A stretch of 64,000 bases of DNA from Pseudomonas svalbardensis (GCF_030053115.1 NZ_CP125619.1:5157501-5221500), one strand, 5' to 3'. Shown: positions 43,029-56,597, numbered from the stretch's first letter. Numbers and translations: made by a program. Notes: generated from the sequence alone by a model not told the origin.

Positions 43029-44235
43029 GGGTCGGCTCCTCGGCGAAGTCGCTCTCATGGAACTCCATCTCTTCGCTGCCCAAGTGGGTTCGACTTTCCC
43101 ATTCAATGCGCAGCAACAAGCCGAGACAGGCACAGCAGATCACCAACGAACTGCCGCCATAACTGAGGAACGGCAGGGTCAGACCTTTGGTTGGCAACAA
43201 CCCGACGTTCACCCCGATGTTGATCAGGAACTGACCAATCCACAGGAACGACAAGCCGTACGCGATGTAGGCGGCGAAAAATTGCTTGGCCTTCTCGGCC
43301 CAATAACCGATGTACATGCCACGAATACAGACAAAGACGAACAGCGCCACCGTGCACAAAGAACCCACAGCACCCAACTCTTCGGCCAGGACCGAGAACA
43401 CGAAGTCGGTGTGGGCTTCCGGCAGGTAGAACTGTTTCTGCACGCTGTTGCCCAGGCCAACGCCCAGCCATTCGCCGCGACCAAAAGCGATCAACGCTTG
43501 AGACAACTGATAGCCAGCACCGAACTGGTCGGCCCACGGATCCGCAAAGTTGGTCAGGCGCGCCATTCGATACGGCTGCACTTGAATCAACAACACCACC
43601 GCCGCGACCGCCAGGACAACCATCAAGGAAAAACGGAACAGCCCGACCCCGCCGAGGAACAGCATTGCAGCAGCAGCCCCCATCATCACGACCGTGGCGC
43701 CGAAGTCCGGCTCCATCAGCAACAGACCCGCCATTGGCAGCAGAACGATGAACGGCTTGAAGAAGCCCATCCAGCTTTCACGCACTTCTTTCTGGCGACG
43801 CACCAGGTAACCGGCCAGGTAAATAACGACAAAGACCTTGGCGATTTCCGACGGCTGAACGTTGAAGAAACTGAAGCCGATCCAGCGCATCGAACCGTTC
43901 ACTTCACGACCGATCCCCGGGATGATCACCATCACCAGCAAACCGAACGCACCAATCAGCATCAGCCAGCCCAGGCGTTGCCAGGTGGCGATCGGAATCA
44001 TCATGGTGACGATGCAGGCACCCAGGCCCAGCACGATGTAAATAAGGTGGCGAATCATGTAATACAGGGCACTGCCCGACTGCACCGCAGCCACTTCGGT
44101 CGAGGCCGATGCAATCATGACCAGCCCGAGGCCGATCAACGCCAGGCAGCCGGCGAGCATCGGGAAGTCGAGGTCGATGCCGCGCCCGGTGATGATCGGC
44201 GACGGATAGGGCTTGATGATGTTCATCAGGCTCAT
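43018..44235 (-). CDS. ftsW: Septal peptidoglycan polymerase FtsW
   Basis: This is a SEDS-family glycosyltransferase of 405 residues with about ten membrane segments, which polymerises lipid II at the septum together with FtsI. Conserved stretches include NGSMRWIGFSFFNVQPSEIAK, MEPDFGAT, and the end motif TKGLTLPFLSYGGSSL. The ATG at 44235 overlaps the murD stop by four bases; a second ATG three codons later is also possible. Confidence 0.96.
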   Translation of the reverse strand: MSLMNIIKPYPSPIITGRGIDLDFPMLAGCLALIGLGLVMIASASTEVAAVQSGSALYYMIRHLIYIVLGLGACIVTMMIPIATWQRLGWLMLIGAFGLLVMVIIPGIGREVNGSMRWIGFSFFNVQPSEIAKVFVVIYLAGYLVRRQKEVRESWMGFFKPFIVLLPMAGLLLMEPDFGATVVMMGAAAAMLFLGGVGLFRFSLMVVLAVAAVVLLIQVQPYRMARLTNFADPWADQFGAGYQLSQALIAFGRGEWLGVGLGNSVQKQFYLPEAHTDFVFSVLAEELGAVGSLCTVALFVFVCIRGMYIGYWAEKAKQFFAAYIAYGLSFLWIGQFLINIGVNVGLLPTKGLTLPFLSYGGSSLVICCACLGLLLRIEWESRTHLGSEEMEFHESDFAEEPTHGR

Positions 44236-45578
44236 ACCAGATCCTCCACAGCGCGGACGAACTGGTGACCACGGTCTTCGTAATTCTTGAACATGTCGAA
44301 ACTGGCGCAGGCCGGGGACAGCAGCACCGCGTCGCCCTTTTCTGCGATGGCGCGGCATTGCTCGACCGCTTCGACCAGCGAGTTGACGCGAATCAGTGGC
44401 ACGGCATCGCCGATGGCCTGAGCGATCAGCTCGGAGTCGCGGCCCATCAACACCACGGCGCGGCAGTTGGCCGTCACCGGATCACGCAGGTCCTTGAACT
44501 CGGCACCCTTGCCGTCGCCACCGGCGATCAGCACGAGTTTGCCGTCGATGTCCGCGCCCAGGCCTTCGATGGCAGCCAGTGCGGCACCGACGTTGGTGGC
44601 TTTGGAATCGTTGTAGTAGCTCACGCCATTCAGGTCACGGACCCACTGGCAGCGATGCTCAAGCCCGGCAAAGGTACGCAGGCTCGAGAGCATGGCATCG
44701 AACGGCAAGCCGACCGCGTGCCCCAGCGCCAATGCCGCCAGAGCATTGGACTGGTTGTGGGCGCCGCGAATTTTCAACTCGCGCACCGGCATCAGGTTCT
44801 GGAATTCGAAGGCCAGGTACTTCTCGCCGTCTTCTTCGCGGATACCGAATGCCTTGAAATCGGGCTTGCTCAAACCGAAAGTCCAGCACGGCTGACCTTC
44901 GCCCATCAGCGGACGGCTCAGGGCATCCTGACGGTTGACTACAAACTGCTTGGCACCCCGGAAGATCCGGTGCTTGGCCAGGTGATAGGCCGGCAGACCG
45001 CTGTAGCGGTCCATGTGGTCTTCGCTGACGTTGAGCACGGTCGCCACTTCGGCGTTGAGTTGATCGGTGGTTTCGAGTTGGAAACTCGACAGTTCCATCA
45101 CGTACAGCTCGACGTCGTCGCTGAGCAGGTCCAGCGCTGGCGTGCCGAGGTTGCCGCCAACAGCGACACGCTTGCCGGCCGCTGCAGCCATCTCGCCCAC
45201 CAATGTGGTGACGGTGCTTTTCGCGTTGGAACCGCTGATGGCGACAATCGGCGCCTTCGCGTTACGCGCGAACAGCTCGATGTCACCGGACAATTTCACG
45301 CCACGGGCGGCGGCAGCCTGCAGGGCCGGGGTCGCCAGCGCCAGGCCGGGGCTCACGTAGAGCTCGTCGGCGCGGCACAGGAATTCGACGTCCAGCTCGC
45401 CACAACGCACTTCCACGTGCGGATAGTCACGCTTGAGCGTGGCCAGTTCCGGTGGATTTTCCCGCGTGTCGGCGACAGCAAACGACGTGCCCCGGTTCGC
45501 CAGGAAGCGAACCAGGGACATGCCGCTCTTGCCGAGGCCGACAACGATGCGGAAGTGGTCAGAAGCGATCAGAGACAC
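44232..45578 (-). CDS. murD: UDP-N-acetylmuramoyl-L-alanine--D-glutamate ligase
   Basis: This Mur ligase (448 residues) adds D-glutamate to UDP-MurNAc-L-Ala. Its ATP loop is GSNAKSTVT, with the central motifs ELSSFQLE and NVSEDHMDRY. The start codon is GTG, preceded by GAGG about eight bases upstream. It begins five bases after mraY ends. Confidence 0.96.
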   Translation of the reverse strand: MSLIASDHFRIVVGLGKSGMSLVRFLANRGTSFAVADTRENPPELATLKRDYPHVEVRCGELDVEFLCRADELYVSPGLALATPALQAAAARGVKLSGDIELFARNAKAPIVAISGSNAKSTVTTLVGEMAAAAGKRVAVGGNLGTPALDLLSDDVELYVMELSSFQLETTDQLNAEVATVLNVSEDHMDRYSGLPAYHLAKHRIFRGAKQFVVNRQDALSRPLMGEGQPCWTFGLSKPDFKAFGIREEDGEKYLAFEFQNLMPVRELKIRGAHNQSNALAALALGHAVGLPFDAMLSSLRTFAGLEHRCQWVRDLNGVSYYNDSKATNVGAALAAIEGLGADIDGKLVLIAGGDGKGAEFKDLRDPVTANCRAVVLMGRDSELIAQAIGDAVPLIRVNSLVEAVEQCRAIAEKGDAVLLSPACASFDMFKNYEDRGHQFVRAVEDLV

Positions 45579-45583
45579 TCGTT

Positions 45584-46666
45584 CTACCTCAGCTTCAGGG
45601 TGGCAAGGCCAACCAGCACGAGAATCACGGTGATGATCCAGAAACGGACGATCACGCGTGGCTCGGGCCAGCCCTTGAGTTCAAAGTGGTGGTGAATCGG
45701 TGCCATGCGGAACACACGGCGACCGGTAAGCTTAAAGGATGCGACCTGGATGACGACTGACAGGGTCTCCATCACGAACACGCCGCCCATGATGAACAGG
45801 ACGATTTCCTGACGGACGATCACCGCGATGGTGCCCAGTGCCGCGCCCAGCGCCAGTGCGCCGACGTCGCCCATGAACACCTGAGCCGGGTACGTGTTGA
45901 ACCAGAGGAACCCGAGGCCCGCGCCGATCAAGGCGCCGCAGAACACGATCAACTCGCCTGCGCCCGGCACATACGGAATCAGCAGGTATTCAGCGAATTT
46001 CACGTTACCTGACAGGTAGCAGAAGATTCCCAACCCGCCGCCGACCATTACGGTGGGCATGATCGCCAGACCGTCGAGGCCGTCGGTCAGGTTGACCGCG
46101 TTGCTCGAGCCGACGATCACGAAGTAGGTCAGGACGACGAAGCCTATGCCCAGCGGAATGCTGTGGTCCTTGAGCATTGGCAGGATCAGGGTGGTTTCCA
46201 CCGGCGTCGCTGCAGTCATATAAAGGAAGATCGCCGCGCCCAGTCCGAACACCGATTGCCAGAAGTACTTCCAGCGGCTCGGCAAGCCACGGGAGTTCTT
46301 CTCGATCACTTTGCGGTAGTCGTCGACCCAACCGATGGCGCCGAACAACAAGGTCACCAGTAACACAGTCCAGACATAACGGTTGGTCAGGTCAGCCCAA
46401 AGCAACGTGCTGACGCCGATGGACGAAAGAATCAGCGCGCCGCCCATGGTCGGGGTGCCCGACTTGGACAAGTGCGATTGTGGACCGTCGTTACGAACGG
46501 ACTGACCGATCTGACGGTTCTGCAAAGTGCGGATCATCCACGGGCCAAAGCACAGCGACAAAACCAACGCGGTCAGCACACCGAGAATCCCGCGCAGGGT
46601 CAGGTACTGAAAGACCGCGAAGCCTTTGTAGAACTGTTGCAGATACTCCGCTAGCAGCAGCAGCAT
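45584..46666 (-). CDS. mraY: Phospho-N-acetylmuramoyl-pentapeptide transferase
   Basis: This 360-residue integral membrane enzyme moves phospho-MurNAc-pentapeptide to undecaprenyl phosphate, making lipid I. Typical motifs are [10 protein letters not shown], the aspartate pair [21 protein letters not shown], and the histidine cluster [12 protein letters not shown]. The ATG at 46666 shares one base with the murF stop and follows GGAG by eight bases. Confidence 0.96.
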   Translation of the reverse strand: MLLLLAEYLQQFYKGFAVFQYLTLRGILGVLTALVLSLCFGPWMIRTLQNRQIGQSVRNDGPQSHLSKSGTPTMGGALILSSIGVSTLLWADLTNRYVWTVLLVTLLFGAIGWVDDYRKVIEKNSRGLPSRWKYFWQSVFGLGAAIFLYMTAATPVETTLILPMLKDHSIPLGIGFVVLTYFVIVGSSNAVNLTDGLDGLAIMPTVMVGGGLGIFCYLSGNVKFAEYLLIPYVPGAGELIVFCGALIGAGLGFLWFNTYPAQVFMGDVGALALGAALGTIAVIVRQEIVLFIMGGVFVMETLSVVIQVASFKLTGRRVFRMAPIHHHFELKGWPEPRVIVRFWIITVILVLVGLATLKLR

Positions 46667-48033
46667 TAATGTTTCTCCAGGCTGGTCCCGCACAAAGCGA
46701 CGACGATGTTTTCCATCGCAGCGCTGCGCGAGCCCTTGATCAAAATGGTGGTGTTTGTGTCTTGCTCGGCGCCCAAGGCCTTGATCAGCTCAGCCTGAGT
46801 GGCAAAGTGATAAGCCTGCTCGCCGAAAGCGTTCACGGCGTGAGCCATCATTGGCCCGACAGCGTAAAGCGCGGAAACCTTGCCGCGGGCGTACTCGCCC
46901 ACATCGCGGTGCCCCTGCTCCGCCCAATCGCCCAACTCGCCGATATCCCCGAGCACCAGAACGGTGCGACCGGAAAAGCCGGCAAGTATATCAACGGCGG
47001 CGCACATGGAGGTGGGGTTCGCGTTGTACGTGTCATCGATTACGCGCATGCCATTGGTGGCCAGTTGCGCAACGGTGCGGCCCTTGACCGGTTGTACTGC
47101 GCCGAGACCGGTGGCGATGCCGAACAACGACACGCCCAGCGCATGGGCGGCGGCGGCGGCGGCCATGGCATTGGCAACGTTATGGGTGCCGAGCAGGTTC
47201 AGTTGAACGCGCTCCATACCTTCAGGACTGTGCAGGTTGAACGCCGGGCAACCGCGAGCGTCACGGTCCAGATCGCTGCCGTAGAAATCGGCGCTGACAT
47301 TGCTCAAGGCGAAGGTCAGCACTTTGCGACCGGCAGCGCGGGTCTTCCAGATGTCGAACGCCTTGTCGTCAAGATTGAGAACGGCGACGCCATCGGCATC
47401 CAGCCCTTCGATAATCTCGCCCTTGGCTTCGACGATTTTTTCCGGCCCGCCGAACTCGCCAACATGGGCGGTCCCGGCGTTGTTGAGCACGGCTACATGA
47501 GGTTTGGTCATGCCGACGGTGTAGGCAATTTCGCCGAGACGCGAAGCTCCCAGTTCGATCACCGCAGCGGTATGTTCCGGTACGAGTTCGAGCAGGGTCA
47601 GTGGAACGCCGAGGTCGTTGTTCAGGTTGCCACGGGTCGCCAACACCGGACCGCGCGTGCGCAGGATGCTGGCGAGCATTTCCTTGACCGTGGTCTTGCC
47701 GCTGGAACCGGTAATCGCTGCGACAGGATGGGTGTAAGCCGCACGGTTCAACGCACCGAGTTGCCCCAGCGCCTGACGAGTATCTTTCACCAGCAATTGC
47801 GGCAGTGTGCTGTCGGCGACTTCACGCTCGACCAGCGCCGCTACGGCACCTTTTGCGGCGACGTCATTGAGATAGTCATGACCATCAAAACGCGGGCCGG
47901 TCAGGGCAATAAAGAGCTGGCCTGGTTTGATCGCGCGGCTGTCGATGCTGACGCCGTCGAAGCTGGCATCGGCAGTGACCAAGCGGGCATTCAGCGCGCC
48001 GGTCAGTTCGCTCAGTTTCAAGGCTTTAAGCAT
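46666..48033 (-). CDS. murF: UDP-N-acetylmuramoyl-tripeptide--D-alanyl-D-alanine ligase
   Basis: This Mur ligase of 455 residues adds D-Ala-D-Ala to complete the pentapeptide. The N-terminal domain reads [18 protein letters not shown], the ATP loop is [11 protein letters not shown], and [14 protein letters not shown] and [12 protein letters not shown] follow. It overlaps murE by eight bases. Confidence 0.96.
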   Translation of the reverse strand: MLKALKLSELTGALNARLVTADASFDGVSIDSRAIKPGQLFIALTGPRFDGHDYLNDVAAKGAVAALVEREVADSTLPQLLVKDTRQALGQLGALNRAAYTHPVAAITGSSGKTTVKEMLASILRTRGPVLATRGNLNNDLGVPLTLLELVPEHTAAVIELGASRLGEIAYTVGMTKPHVAVLNNAGTAHVGEFGGPEKIVEAKGEIIEGLDADGVAVLNLDDKAFDIWKTRAAGRKVLTFALSNVSADFYGSDLDRDARGCPAFNLHSPEGMERVQLNLLGTHNVANAMAAAAAAHALGVSLFGIATGLGAVQPVKGRTVAQLATNGMRVIDDTYNANPTSMCAAVDILAGFSGRTVLVLGDIGELGDWAEQGHRDVGEYARGKVSALYAVGPMMAHAVNAFGEQAYHFATQAELIKALGAEQDTNTTILIKGSRSAAMENIVVALCGTSLEKH

Positions 48034-49488
48034 GGACCACCTCCCACGCGGTCAAGGCGTGATCGGCCTCGACCAGATCAGAGAACGCGTGACGCTGGCC
48101 GTTGACTTCCTGATAGTCCTCGTGACCTTTACCGGCCAGGACAATCACGTCATCCGCCGAAGCGCTGGCGATCAATTGGGCAATCGCCTGGCCACGGCCA
48201 GCGACGAAGGTGACTTTATCCACAGCGGTAAAACCGGCGCGGATGTCGTCGAAGATCACTGCAGGGTCTTCAGTGCGGGGGTTGTCATCGGTCACCAGCA
48301 CGCCGTCAGCCAGACGCTCGACCACTTCAGCCATGAGCGGGCGTTTGCCGCGATCGCGATCACCACCACAACCGAACAGGCACAGCAAACGGCCTTTGGC
48401 GTGTGGACGCAGGGCCATCAAGACTTTTTCCAGCGCATCCGGCGTGTGGGCGTAATCGACCACTACCAGCGGCTGAGTACCGCCGCCGAGGCGCTGCATG
48501 CGTCCGGCCGGGCCTTCGAGTTTCGGCAGCACGTTGAGGATTTCGTCCAGCGCGTAGTCCAGACCCAGCAAGGCGCCGACCGCAGCCAGCACGTTGCTCA
48601 GGTTGAAGCGACCGAGCAAAGTGCTGCGCAGATGATGCTCGCCCTGCGGCGTGACCAGCGTGGCGCGCACGCCTTCGTCATCGAACTGTGCTTCACGGCA
48701 ATACAGGTAGGCGCTGGCATCTTCCAGGCTGTAGGTGATCAGGCGCGACTCGCGTTTATCGGCTGCCAGTTGGCGGCCGAATTCGTCGTCAAGGTTAACC
48801 ACCCGGCACTTCAAATCATTCCAGGCGAACAGCTTGGCCTTGGCTTCGCCGTAGGCTTGCATGGTGCCGTGGTAATCCAGGTGATCGCGGGACAGGTTGG
48901 TCATCACCGCCACATCGAACGCCAGTGCGGTCACGCGGCCCTGATCCAGACCGTGGGAAGAAACTTCCATGGCTACGGCTTTGGCGCCGGCCTTTTTCAG
49001 GTCGGCGAGGGTCGCCTGCACGGCGATCGGGTTCGGCGTGGTGTGCAAGCCGCTTTCGAGTGCCCCGTAAAAACCGGTGCCCAACGTGCCGACGATGCCG
49101 CAGTGCTGGCCGAGCAAATCCAATGCTTGCGCAACCAACTGCGTCACGCTGGTTTTGCCGTTGGTGCCGGTCACGCCGATCAGGTTCAGGTGACGACTAG
49201 GGTCACCGTAAAAACGCCCGGCAATGTCCGACAACTGCGCCGCCAGGCCTTTGACCGGAATCAGCGGCACATCGGTAATCGGCAATACAGTCGCGCCTTC
49301 GACTTCATACGCCACAGCGGCAGCGCCGCGTTGCAGGGCGTCGGCGATGTGCGCGCGACCGTCGAGTTTGCCGCCAGGGACGGCGAGAAACAGATCGCCA
49401 GCCCGCACGTTGCGGCTGTCCAGGGTCAGTTCGCGGATCAACAGATCGCGGCCGGCGTGGGCAAAAATCTTGTTCAGACTCAGAGACA

Positions 49489-49489
<1 letters not shown>
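48026..49489 (-). CDS. murE: UDP-MurNAc-L-Ala-D-Glu--meso-diaminopimelate ligase
   Basis: This Mur ligase of 487 residues adds the third stem residue. The ATP loop is GTNGKTSVTQL and the catalytic region is MEVSSHGLDQGR. The substrate motif DNPR in VTDDNPRTEDP shows that the amino acid is meso-diaminopimelate, as in Gram-negative bacteria. It shares one base with the ftsI stop (TGATG). Confidence 0.97.
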
Positions 49490-51517
<2,028 letters not shown>

Positions 51518-51521
<4 letters not shown>

Positions 51522-52465
51522 CGCAGCTTCTCCGCGACGCGCATGACGGCGCTACGGGAACGTGGGTTGGCTTTGAGTTCGGCCTCGGAGGCGGACTGCG
51601 CTTTGCCATGGATTTTGATTATTGGTTCGAAGGCGACGTGACGTACCGGCAGGTTGCGCGGCAGGTTGTCGGCTTCGCCTTTCACCAGCTTGCGCATGAA
51701 CAGTTTGACGATGCGGTCTTCCAGCGAGTGGAAGCTGATGACCACCAGACGGCCGCCGACTTCCAGGCATTCCAGCGCGGCTTCGAGGCCGGCTTCCAGA
51801 TCACCCAGTTCGTTGTTGACGTGAATACGCAAGCCCTGGAACGCACGGGTCGCCGGGTTTTTGCCCTTTTCCCAGGCCGGGTTGGCGACTTTCAGGACTT
51901 CAGCCAGATCGGCAGTGCGCTCGAACGGCTTGATGTCGCGACGCTCGGCCACGGCACGGGCCATGCGGCCGGAGAAACGTTCTTCGCCGTATTGCTTGAA
52001 CACTCGGGCGATTTCTTCCACCGGGGCGGTGTTGACGAATTCGGCAGCGCTGATCCCGCGGGACGGATCCATGCGCATGTCCAGCGGGCCATCATTGAGG
52101 AAACTGAAGCCGCGCTCAGGGTCGTCGAGCTGCGGCGAGGACACGCCGAGGTCGAGCAAAACGCCGCTGACCTTGCCGTCCAGACCACGTTCGGCAACTT
52201 CCGAACCGAGCTCGGCAAAGCTGCGCTGTACAACGACAAAGCGGCCGTCTTCGGCCGCTAGCGTTTGCCCGGTGGCAATCGCTTGAGGATCTTTATCGAA
52301 TCCGAGCACCCGACCCTCGGGACCGAGCTGGCTGAGGATCAACCTGCTGTGTCCGCCGCGCCCGAACGTACCGTCCAGATAGCAGCCATCAGGACGTACG
52401 GCGAGAGCCTCCACGGCTTCGTCAAGCAGTACGGTGATGTGGTTAAAGCCGCTATCAATAGTCAC
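51518..52465 (-). CDS. rsmH: 16S rRNA (cytosine(1402)-N4)-methyltransferase RsmH
   Basis: This SAM-dependent enzyme of 315 residues modifies C1402 of 16S rRNA. Family motifs are [13 protein letters not shown] at the start, [16 protein letters not shown] for SAM binding, [22 protein letters not shown], and [16 protein letters not shown]. The start codon is GTG and overlaps the mraZ stop by four bases. Interestingly, rsmI, which acts on the same nucleotide (2'-O), lies just 2 kb upstream. Confidence 0.96.
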
Positions 52466-52917
52466 AGGATCAAATCACGCAGTTCATCAGGCATGGCGCC
52501 CGGTTGTTGAATGGCAGCCAGGTCAGCGGCAGAAACCGCATCCCAGGCATCCTCGTCCCACAATTGGAACTTGTTGAGTTGGCCTACCAACATCGCGCGC
52601 TTATCCAACTTGGCATATTCACGAAGACGCGGTGGAACCAGAAAACGACCACTGCCATCGAGCTCGAGGTCGACGGCATTACCAATCAGTAAACGTTGCA
52701 GGCGGCGGTTCTCTTCGCGAAGCGAAGGCAGTGCGCGCAGTTTGGTTTCAATAATTTCCCACTCATCGAGGGGGTAAACACACAAACACGGATCAACGGC
52801 ATCAATTGTGACGATTAACTGACCGGAACTACGCGAAACGAGCTCGTCACGGTACCGGCTCGGCATAGCGAGACGGCCCTTTGCATCGAGACTGATAGCG
52901 TTAGCTCCGCGAAACAC
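52462..52917 (-). CDS. mraZ: Transcriptional regulator MraZ
   Basis: This AbrB-like DNA-binding protein of 151 residues forms ring-shaped oligomers and represses the division cluster in species studied so far. Two SpoVT/AbrB-type repeats are visible ([25 protein letters not shown] and [24 protein letters not shown]), each with the DxxGR motif. It starts with GTG. Its three-box operator lies 40-70 bases upstream, so it is likely autoregulated. Confidence 0.95.
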   Translation of the reverse strand: MFRGANAISLDAKGRLAMPSRYRDELVSRSSGQLIVTIDAVDPCLCVYPLDEWEIIETKLRALPSLREENRRLQRLLIGNAVDLELDGSGRFLVPPRLREYAKLDKRAMLVGQLNKFQLWDEDAWDAVSAADLAAIQQPGAMPDELRDLIL

Positions 52918-52958
52918 GACAGCGTTTCTCCAAATATTAGCGTTTTGAGCTCAAAAAA

Positions 52959-52985
52959 CCCACTTCATGCCACTTTCCGCCACTT
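52959..52985 (-). promoter_or_regulatory. MraZ operator, three direct repeats at 10-bp spacing
   Basis: On the minus strand AAGTGGC, AAGTGGC and AAGTGGG occur exactly 10 bases apart (52979-52985, 52969-52975, 52959-52965). This matches the TGGG-N5-type triple boxes bound by MraZ in other bacteria. They start just downstream of the -10 element, over the expected transcription start region. Confidence 0.8.
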
Positions 52986-52991
52986 GTGCAC

Positions 52992-53021
52992 ACTATAGGA
53001 ATGCGGCCACCGCACCGTCAA
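52992..53021 (-). promoter_or_regulatory. Sigma-70 promoter of the division cluster
   Basis: TTGACG (53021-53016) and TATAGT (52997-52992) are separated by 18 bases on the minus strand. Together they form a near-consensus promoter for mraZ and the genes behind it. Confidence 0.8.
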
Positions 53022-53275
53022 GGCGCGGATTAAAGGAAAAGCCTTACAGAACTGAGATTTAGGAGCGTATTAGGAGGGGTAAGGAGAATCAGACGTGTAA
53101 TCCCGCTCAATAACTTGAACCAGCACTGATGGCTGCGCTCGAAAGTTAAAGTAATTTGTTAAGAGTAAGATTTTTTCGGTATTAGGAAAGTGCTTCTGCT
53201 GTTGATTCTGTAAGGAGGGAAATTGCTACTACAGGCGCCCTGCTCAATGATTAAAGCAGGTAGGGGGAAAAAGGT
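53022..53275. other. Gap between mra promoter and rnpB 3' end
   Basis: This stretch of about 254 bases between the division-cluster promoter and the RNase P RNA gene is relatively AT-rich (53040-53220). A T run after the rnpB P1 helix (minus strand, CCACCTTTTT) probably ends rnpB transcription. I see no convincing gene. Confidence 0.4.
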
Positions 53276-53629
53276 GGAGAGTCGATCTGTAAGCCGGGTT
53301 CTGTCTTGAACAGTCATTCGTCTACGATGGCCATCACTGGACATCTTTAGCAACCTACCCGGTCCCAGCGCGGGCCACGCCTTGGGACCCTATTTGGTCT
53401 TGCTCCAAGTGGGGTTTACCTAGCCACGAACTGTTGCCAGACGTGCGGTGCGCTCTTACCGCACCTTTTCACCCTTACCGGCGCCGAAGCGCTTAGGCGG
53501 TTATTTTCTGTGGCACTTTCCGTAGGCTCACGCCTCCCAGGCATTACCTGGCACTTCGCCCTATGGAGCCCGGACTTTCCTCCCCCCCCTAATTTTCATA
53601 GAGGGCAGCGACTGTCCGATCGACTCTCC
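53276..53629 (-). ncRNA. rnpB: RNase P RNA, class A
   Basis: The catalytic RNA that trims the 5' ends of tRNA precursors. On the minus strand the 5' end GGAGAGTCGATC pairs with the 3' end GATCGACTCTCC to form helix P1. The highly conserved P4 sequence GAGGAAAGTCCGGGC (53583-53569) and the 3' conserved ACAGAACCCGGCTTAC are present. The size, about 354 bases, is normal for a bacterial type A RNA. The ends are set by P1 pairing and may be off by one or two bases. Confidence 0.97.
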
Positions 53630-53702
53630 GCCGCGAAGATTAACGGCAGAGCAGCCGAAGGACAAGCGCTAAACGCCTTGGGCTACGCCTGCACGTCGGT
53701 TT

Positions 53703-54575
53703 TTACTCGCCCTTCTGTTTATCCAGCGCGACCTGATAGAGCACATTCTTGCGCTCGCCGGTAATTTGCGCCGCCAACGCTGCGGCTCGCTTGAGCGGCA
53801 TTTCTTCAAGCAACAGATTCAGAATGCGCATCGCTTCACTGCTGACGGCGTCCTCGGTCTCGGGGGCAGACCAACCCGCCACCAACACCACGCACTCACC
53901 GCGCTGCTGATTGCTGTCTGACTCGACGAACTCGCGTAACTCGGCCAGCGGCAAGCCTTTAAGGGTTTCGAAAGTCTTGGTCAGCTCGCGCGCCAGCAAC
54001 GCAGGACGTTCACCACCAAACACCAACTCCATGTCTTGAAGGCACTCAAGGATCCGGTGCGGGGCTTCATAAAAAATCAGCGTACGCGGTTCTTCCTTTA
54101 CCAACTCAAGACGGGCACGCCGACCGACAGCCTTGGCCGGCAGGAAACCTTCGAAGATGAAACGGTCCGACGGCAACCCCGCCGCCGACAACGCTGCGAT
54201 CAACGCGCAGGCGCCCGGAACCGGCACCACATTGATACCCGCAGCACGAGCCTGACGCACAAGGTGATAACCCGGATCGGAAATCAACGGCGTGCCGGCA
54301 TCTGAAATCAGCGCCACATCGTCGCCGGCAAGCAAGCGAGTGATAAAGCGGCTACCTTCATCCCGCTCATTGTGTTCATGGCAGGCCGCCAGCGGCGTAG
54401 GAATACCGAAATGCTGCATCAATCGCTGTGAGTGACGGGTATCTTCGGCGGCGATCAGGGCGACCTCGCGCAGGATTTTCAGTGCACGCGCACTGATATC
54501 GTCCAGGTTGCCGATGGGCGTCGCCACCACATAAAGCGAGCCAGCAGCGGAATTCAAAGCACCTGGAGCAGTCAA
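53703..54575 (-). CDS. rsmI: 16S rRNA (cytidine(1402)-2'-O)-methyltransferase RsmI
   Basis: This SAM-dependent tetrapyrrole-methylase-like enzyme of 290 residues methylates the ribose of C1402. The N-terminal motif LYVVATPIGNLDDISARAL and VALISDAGTPLISDPGYHLV are diagnostic. I choose the TTG at 54575 because GAGGTG stands at ideal distance upstream and the protein then has normal length. An ATG at 54608 is in frame but lacks a ribosome site. It is divergent from lpoA. Confidence 0.93.
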   Translation of the reverse strand: MTAPGALNSAAGSLYVVATPIGNLDDISARALKILREVALIAAEDTRHSQRLMQHFGIPTPLAACHEHNERDEGSRFITRLLAGDDVALISDAGTPLISDPGYHLVRQARAAGINVVPVPGACALIAALSAAGLPSDRFIFEGFLPAKAVGRRARLELVKEEPRTLIFYEAPHRILECLQDMELVFGGERPALLARELTKTFETLKGLPLAELREFVESDSNQQRGECVVLVAGWSAPETEDAVSSEAMRILNLLLEEMPLKRAAALAAQITGERKNVLYQVALDKQKGE

Positions 54576-54785
54576 AGCGCACACCTCATGATCGGTAAAA
54601 GCCGCCATTGTAGCGCGTCGCGACGCTCGCGATACGCGCAAGCAACCCTCGGTTTTGCAGCCTTTTGTGCAGTGCCGCAACATTTGCACGAGCTAAATTG
54701 ATCGATTCACACCAGTAACATCGCGCCCCGGCCAGTGCTTGGGTACAATTCCACGCTAATTTGATCGAGTATCAGGAACACTTAC

Positions 54786-56596
54786 ATGATCGCTTGCCTG
54801 CGGCTGCTCACTGCCCTCTGCCTCGCTGCCTTGCTGGCGGCTTGCGCCAGCTCGCCCTCCTCCAGCCTTGGCGAACTTCCACGGACCCCGGATGCCAGTA
54901 TCGAGCAATTGCTCGCACAGGCCGCTCAAAGCAAAGACCCGGAAAAAGCCTCCCTGTTGCGCCTGAGCGCGGCAGACCTGGCCTATCGTCAGGGGAATGC
55001 CGGCCAGTCCGCGCAAATCCTGCAACAAGTCCCCGTCGAAACACTCAAGCCTGGCCAACAGGTTTTCGCCAGTACCCTGGCGGCTGAACTGGCCATGGTT
55101 CGCAATCAGCCCAAAGCGGCGCTGACAGCCTTGAGTCATCCGAGCCTGCAACGCCTGAGTGAACTGCCGGTTGAGCAACAGGTTCGCACCGGCACCGTCC
55201 ATGCCCGCGCCCTTGAAGCCGATGGCCAGACGCTGGCCGCCGCACGGGAGCGCATCTTCATCGCGCCAATGCTCGAAGGTGACGCGGCAAGCAAAAACCA
55301 CGAAGCGATCTGGACCCTGATCGCCTCGCTGCCGACCGATCAATTGCAGCCGAGCGCCACCGACGACCTCGGCGGCTGGATGGGCCTGGCACTGGCGGTG
55401 AAAACTGCCGGCACCCTGGAACAGCAGCAAGCCGCGATCGACAACTGGCGCGCACAGAATCCAAAGCACCCGGCCGCCATCCAGTTGCCGCTGCCACTGA
55501 CCAAGCTCAAGGAACTGGCCAGCCAGCCCCTGAGCAAAATCGCCCTGCTGCTGCCACAGGACGGCCCGCTGGCGTCGGTCGGCAAAGCACTGCGCGAAGG
55601 TTTCATGGCAGCTCACTACCAGGCCCAACAAGCCGGGCAGAAGCCGCCAGCCATCGAGCTCTATGACAGCTCGCGCCTGACGTCCCTCGACGAGTTCTAT
55701 CGCAAGGCTCAGGCCGACGGCGTGCAACTGGTCGTCGGCCCGCTGGAGAAACCTCTGGTCAAACAGCTCAGCGCTCGCCCGCAACTGCCGATCACCACCC
55801 TGGCGCTGAATTACAGCGAAGGCGCACAAGGTCCGGCCCAGCTGTTCCAGTTCGGTCTTGCGGCTGAAGACGAAGCCCGTGAAGTGTCCCGCCGCGCTCG
55901 CGCCGATGGCCTGCATCGCGCAGCCATCATGGTGCCGAAAGGCGAATGGGGCGATCGCGTCTTGAAAGCGTTCAGCCAGGATTGGCAGGCTAACGGTGGC
56001 AGCATCGTCGCTACCGAACGTGTCGACCAACCGGTTCAACTGGCCCAGCAGATCGCCGACATGTTCCAGCTGCGTCAGAGCGAAGGTCGTGCAAAGAGCC
56101 TGCAAAGCACCGTTGGCGGGCAGGTAGCCGCCCAGCCTTCGCGCCGTCAGGACATCGAGTTCATCTTCCTGGCTGCAACGCCTCAGCAAGCCCAGCAGAT
56201 CAAGCCCACCCTGAACTTCCAGTACGCCGGTGATGTGCCGGTTTATGCCACCTCCCACGTGTTCAGCGCCAGCGGCGACGTGAATCAGTACAACGACATG
56301 AACGGCATTCGCTTCTGCGAAACCCCATGGTTGCTGGAGGCCAACGATCCACTGCGCAAACAGGTTACCGCTCAATGGCCACAAGCTGCTGGCAGCCTGG
56401 GCCGTCTGTACGCGATGGGCGTTGACGCCTATCGCCTGGCACCACGCCTGGGTCAACTCAAGGCTCTGCCGGACAGCCGCATCGAAGGTCAATCGGGCAG
56501 CTTGGGCATGACTGCAACCCAGCGAGTCGTGCGTCAGTTGCCATGGGCACAGTTCGTCAGCGGCCAGGTTCAACGCCTGCCGGACACCCCGCGCTG

Positions 56597-56597
<1 letters not shown>
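54786..56597 (+). CDS. lpoA: Penicillin-binding protein activator LpoA
   Basis: This outer-membrane lipoprotein of 603 residues activates PBP1A from the outside. The signal peptide ends in the lipobox LLAAC (Cys20). The N-terminal half contains TPR-like helices (AADLAYRQGNAGQSAQILQQ), and the C-terminal half has the periplasmic-binding-protein-like fold (KIALLLPQDGPLASVGKALREGF). A TACAAT box at 54744-54749 could be its -10 element. Its stop overlaps the yraN start by one base. It is the first gene of an lpoA-yraN-gmhA-dolP group. Confidence 0.93.
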
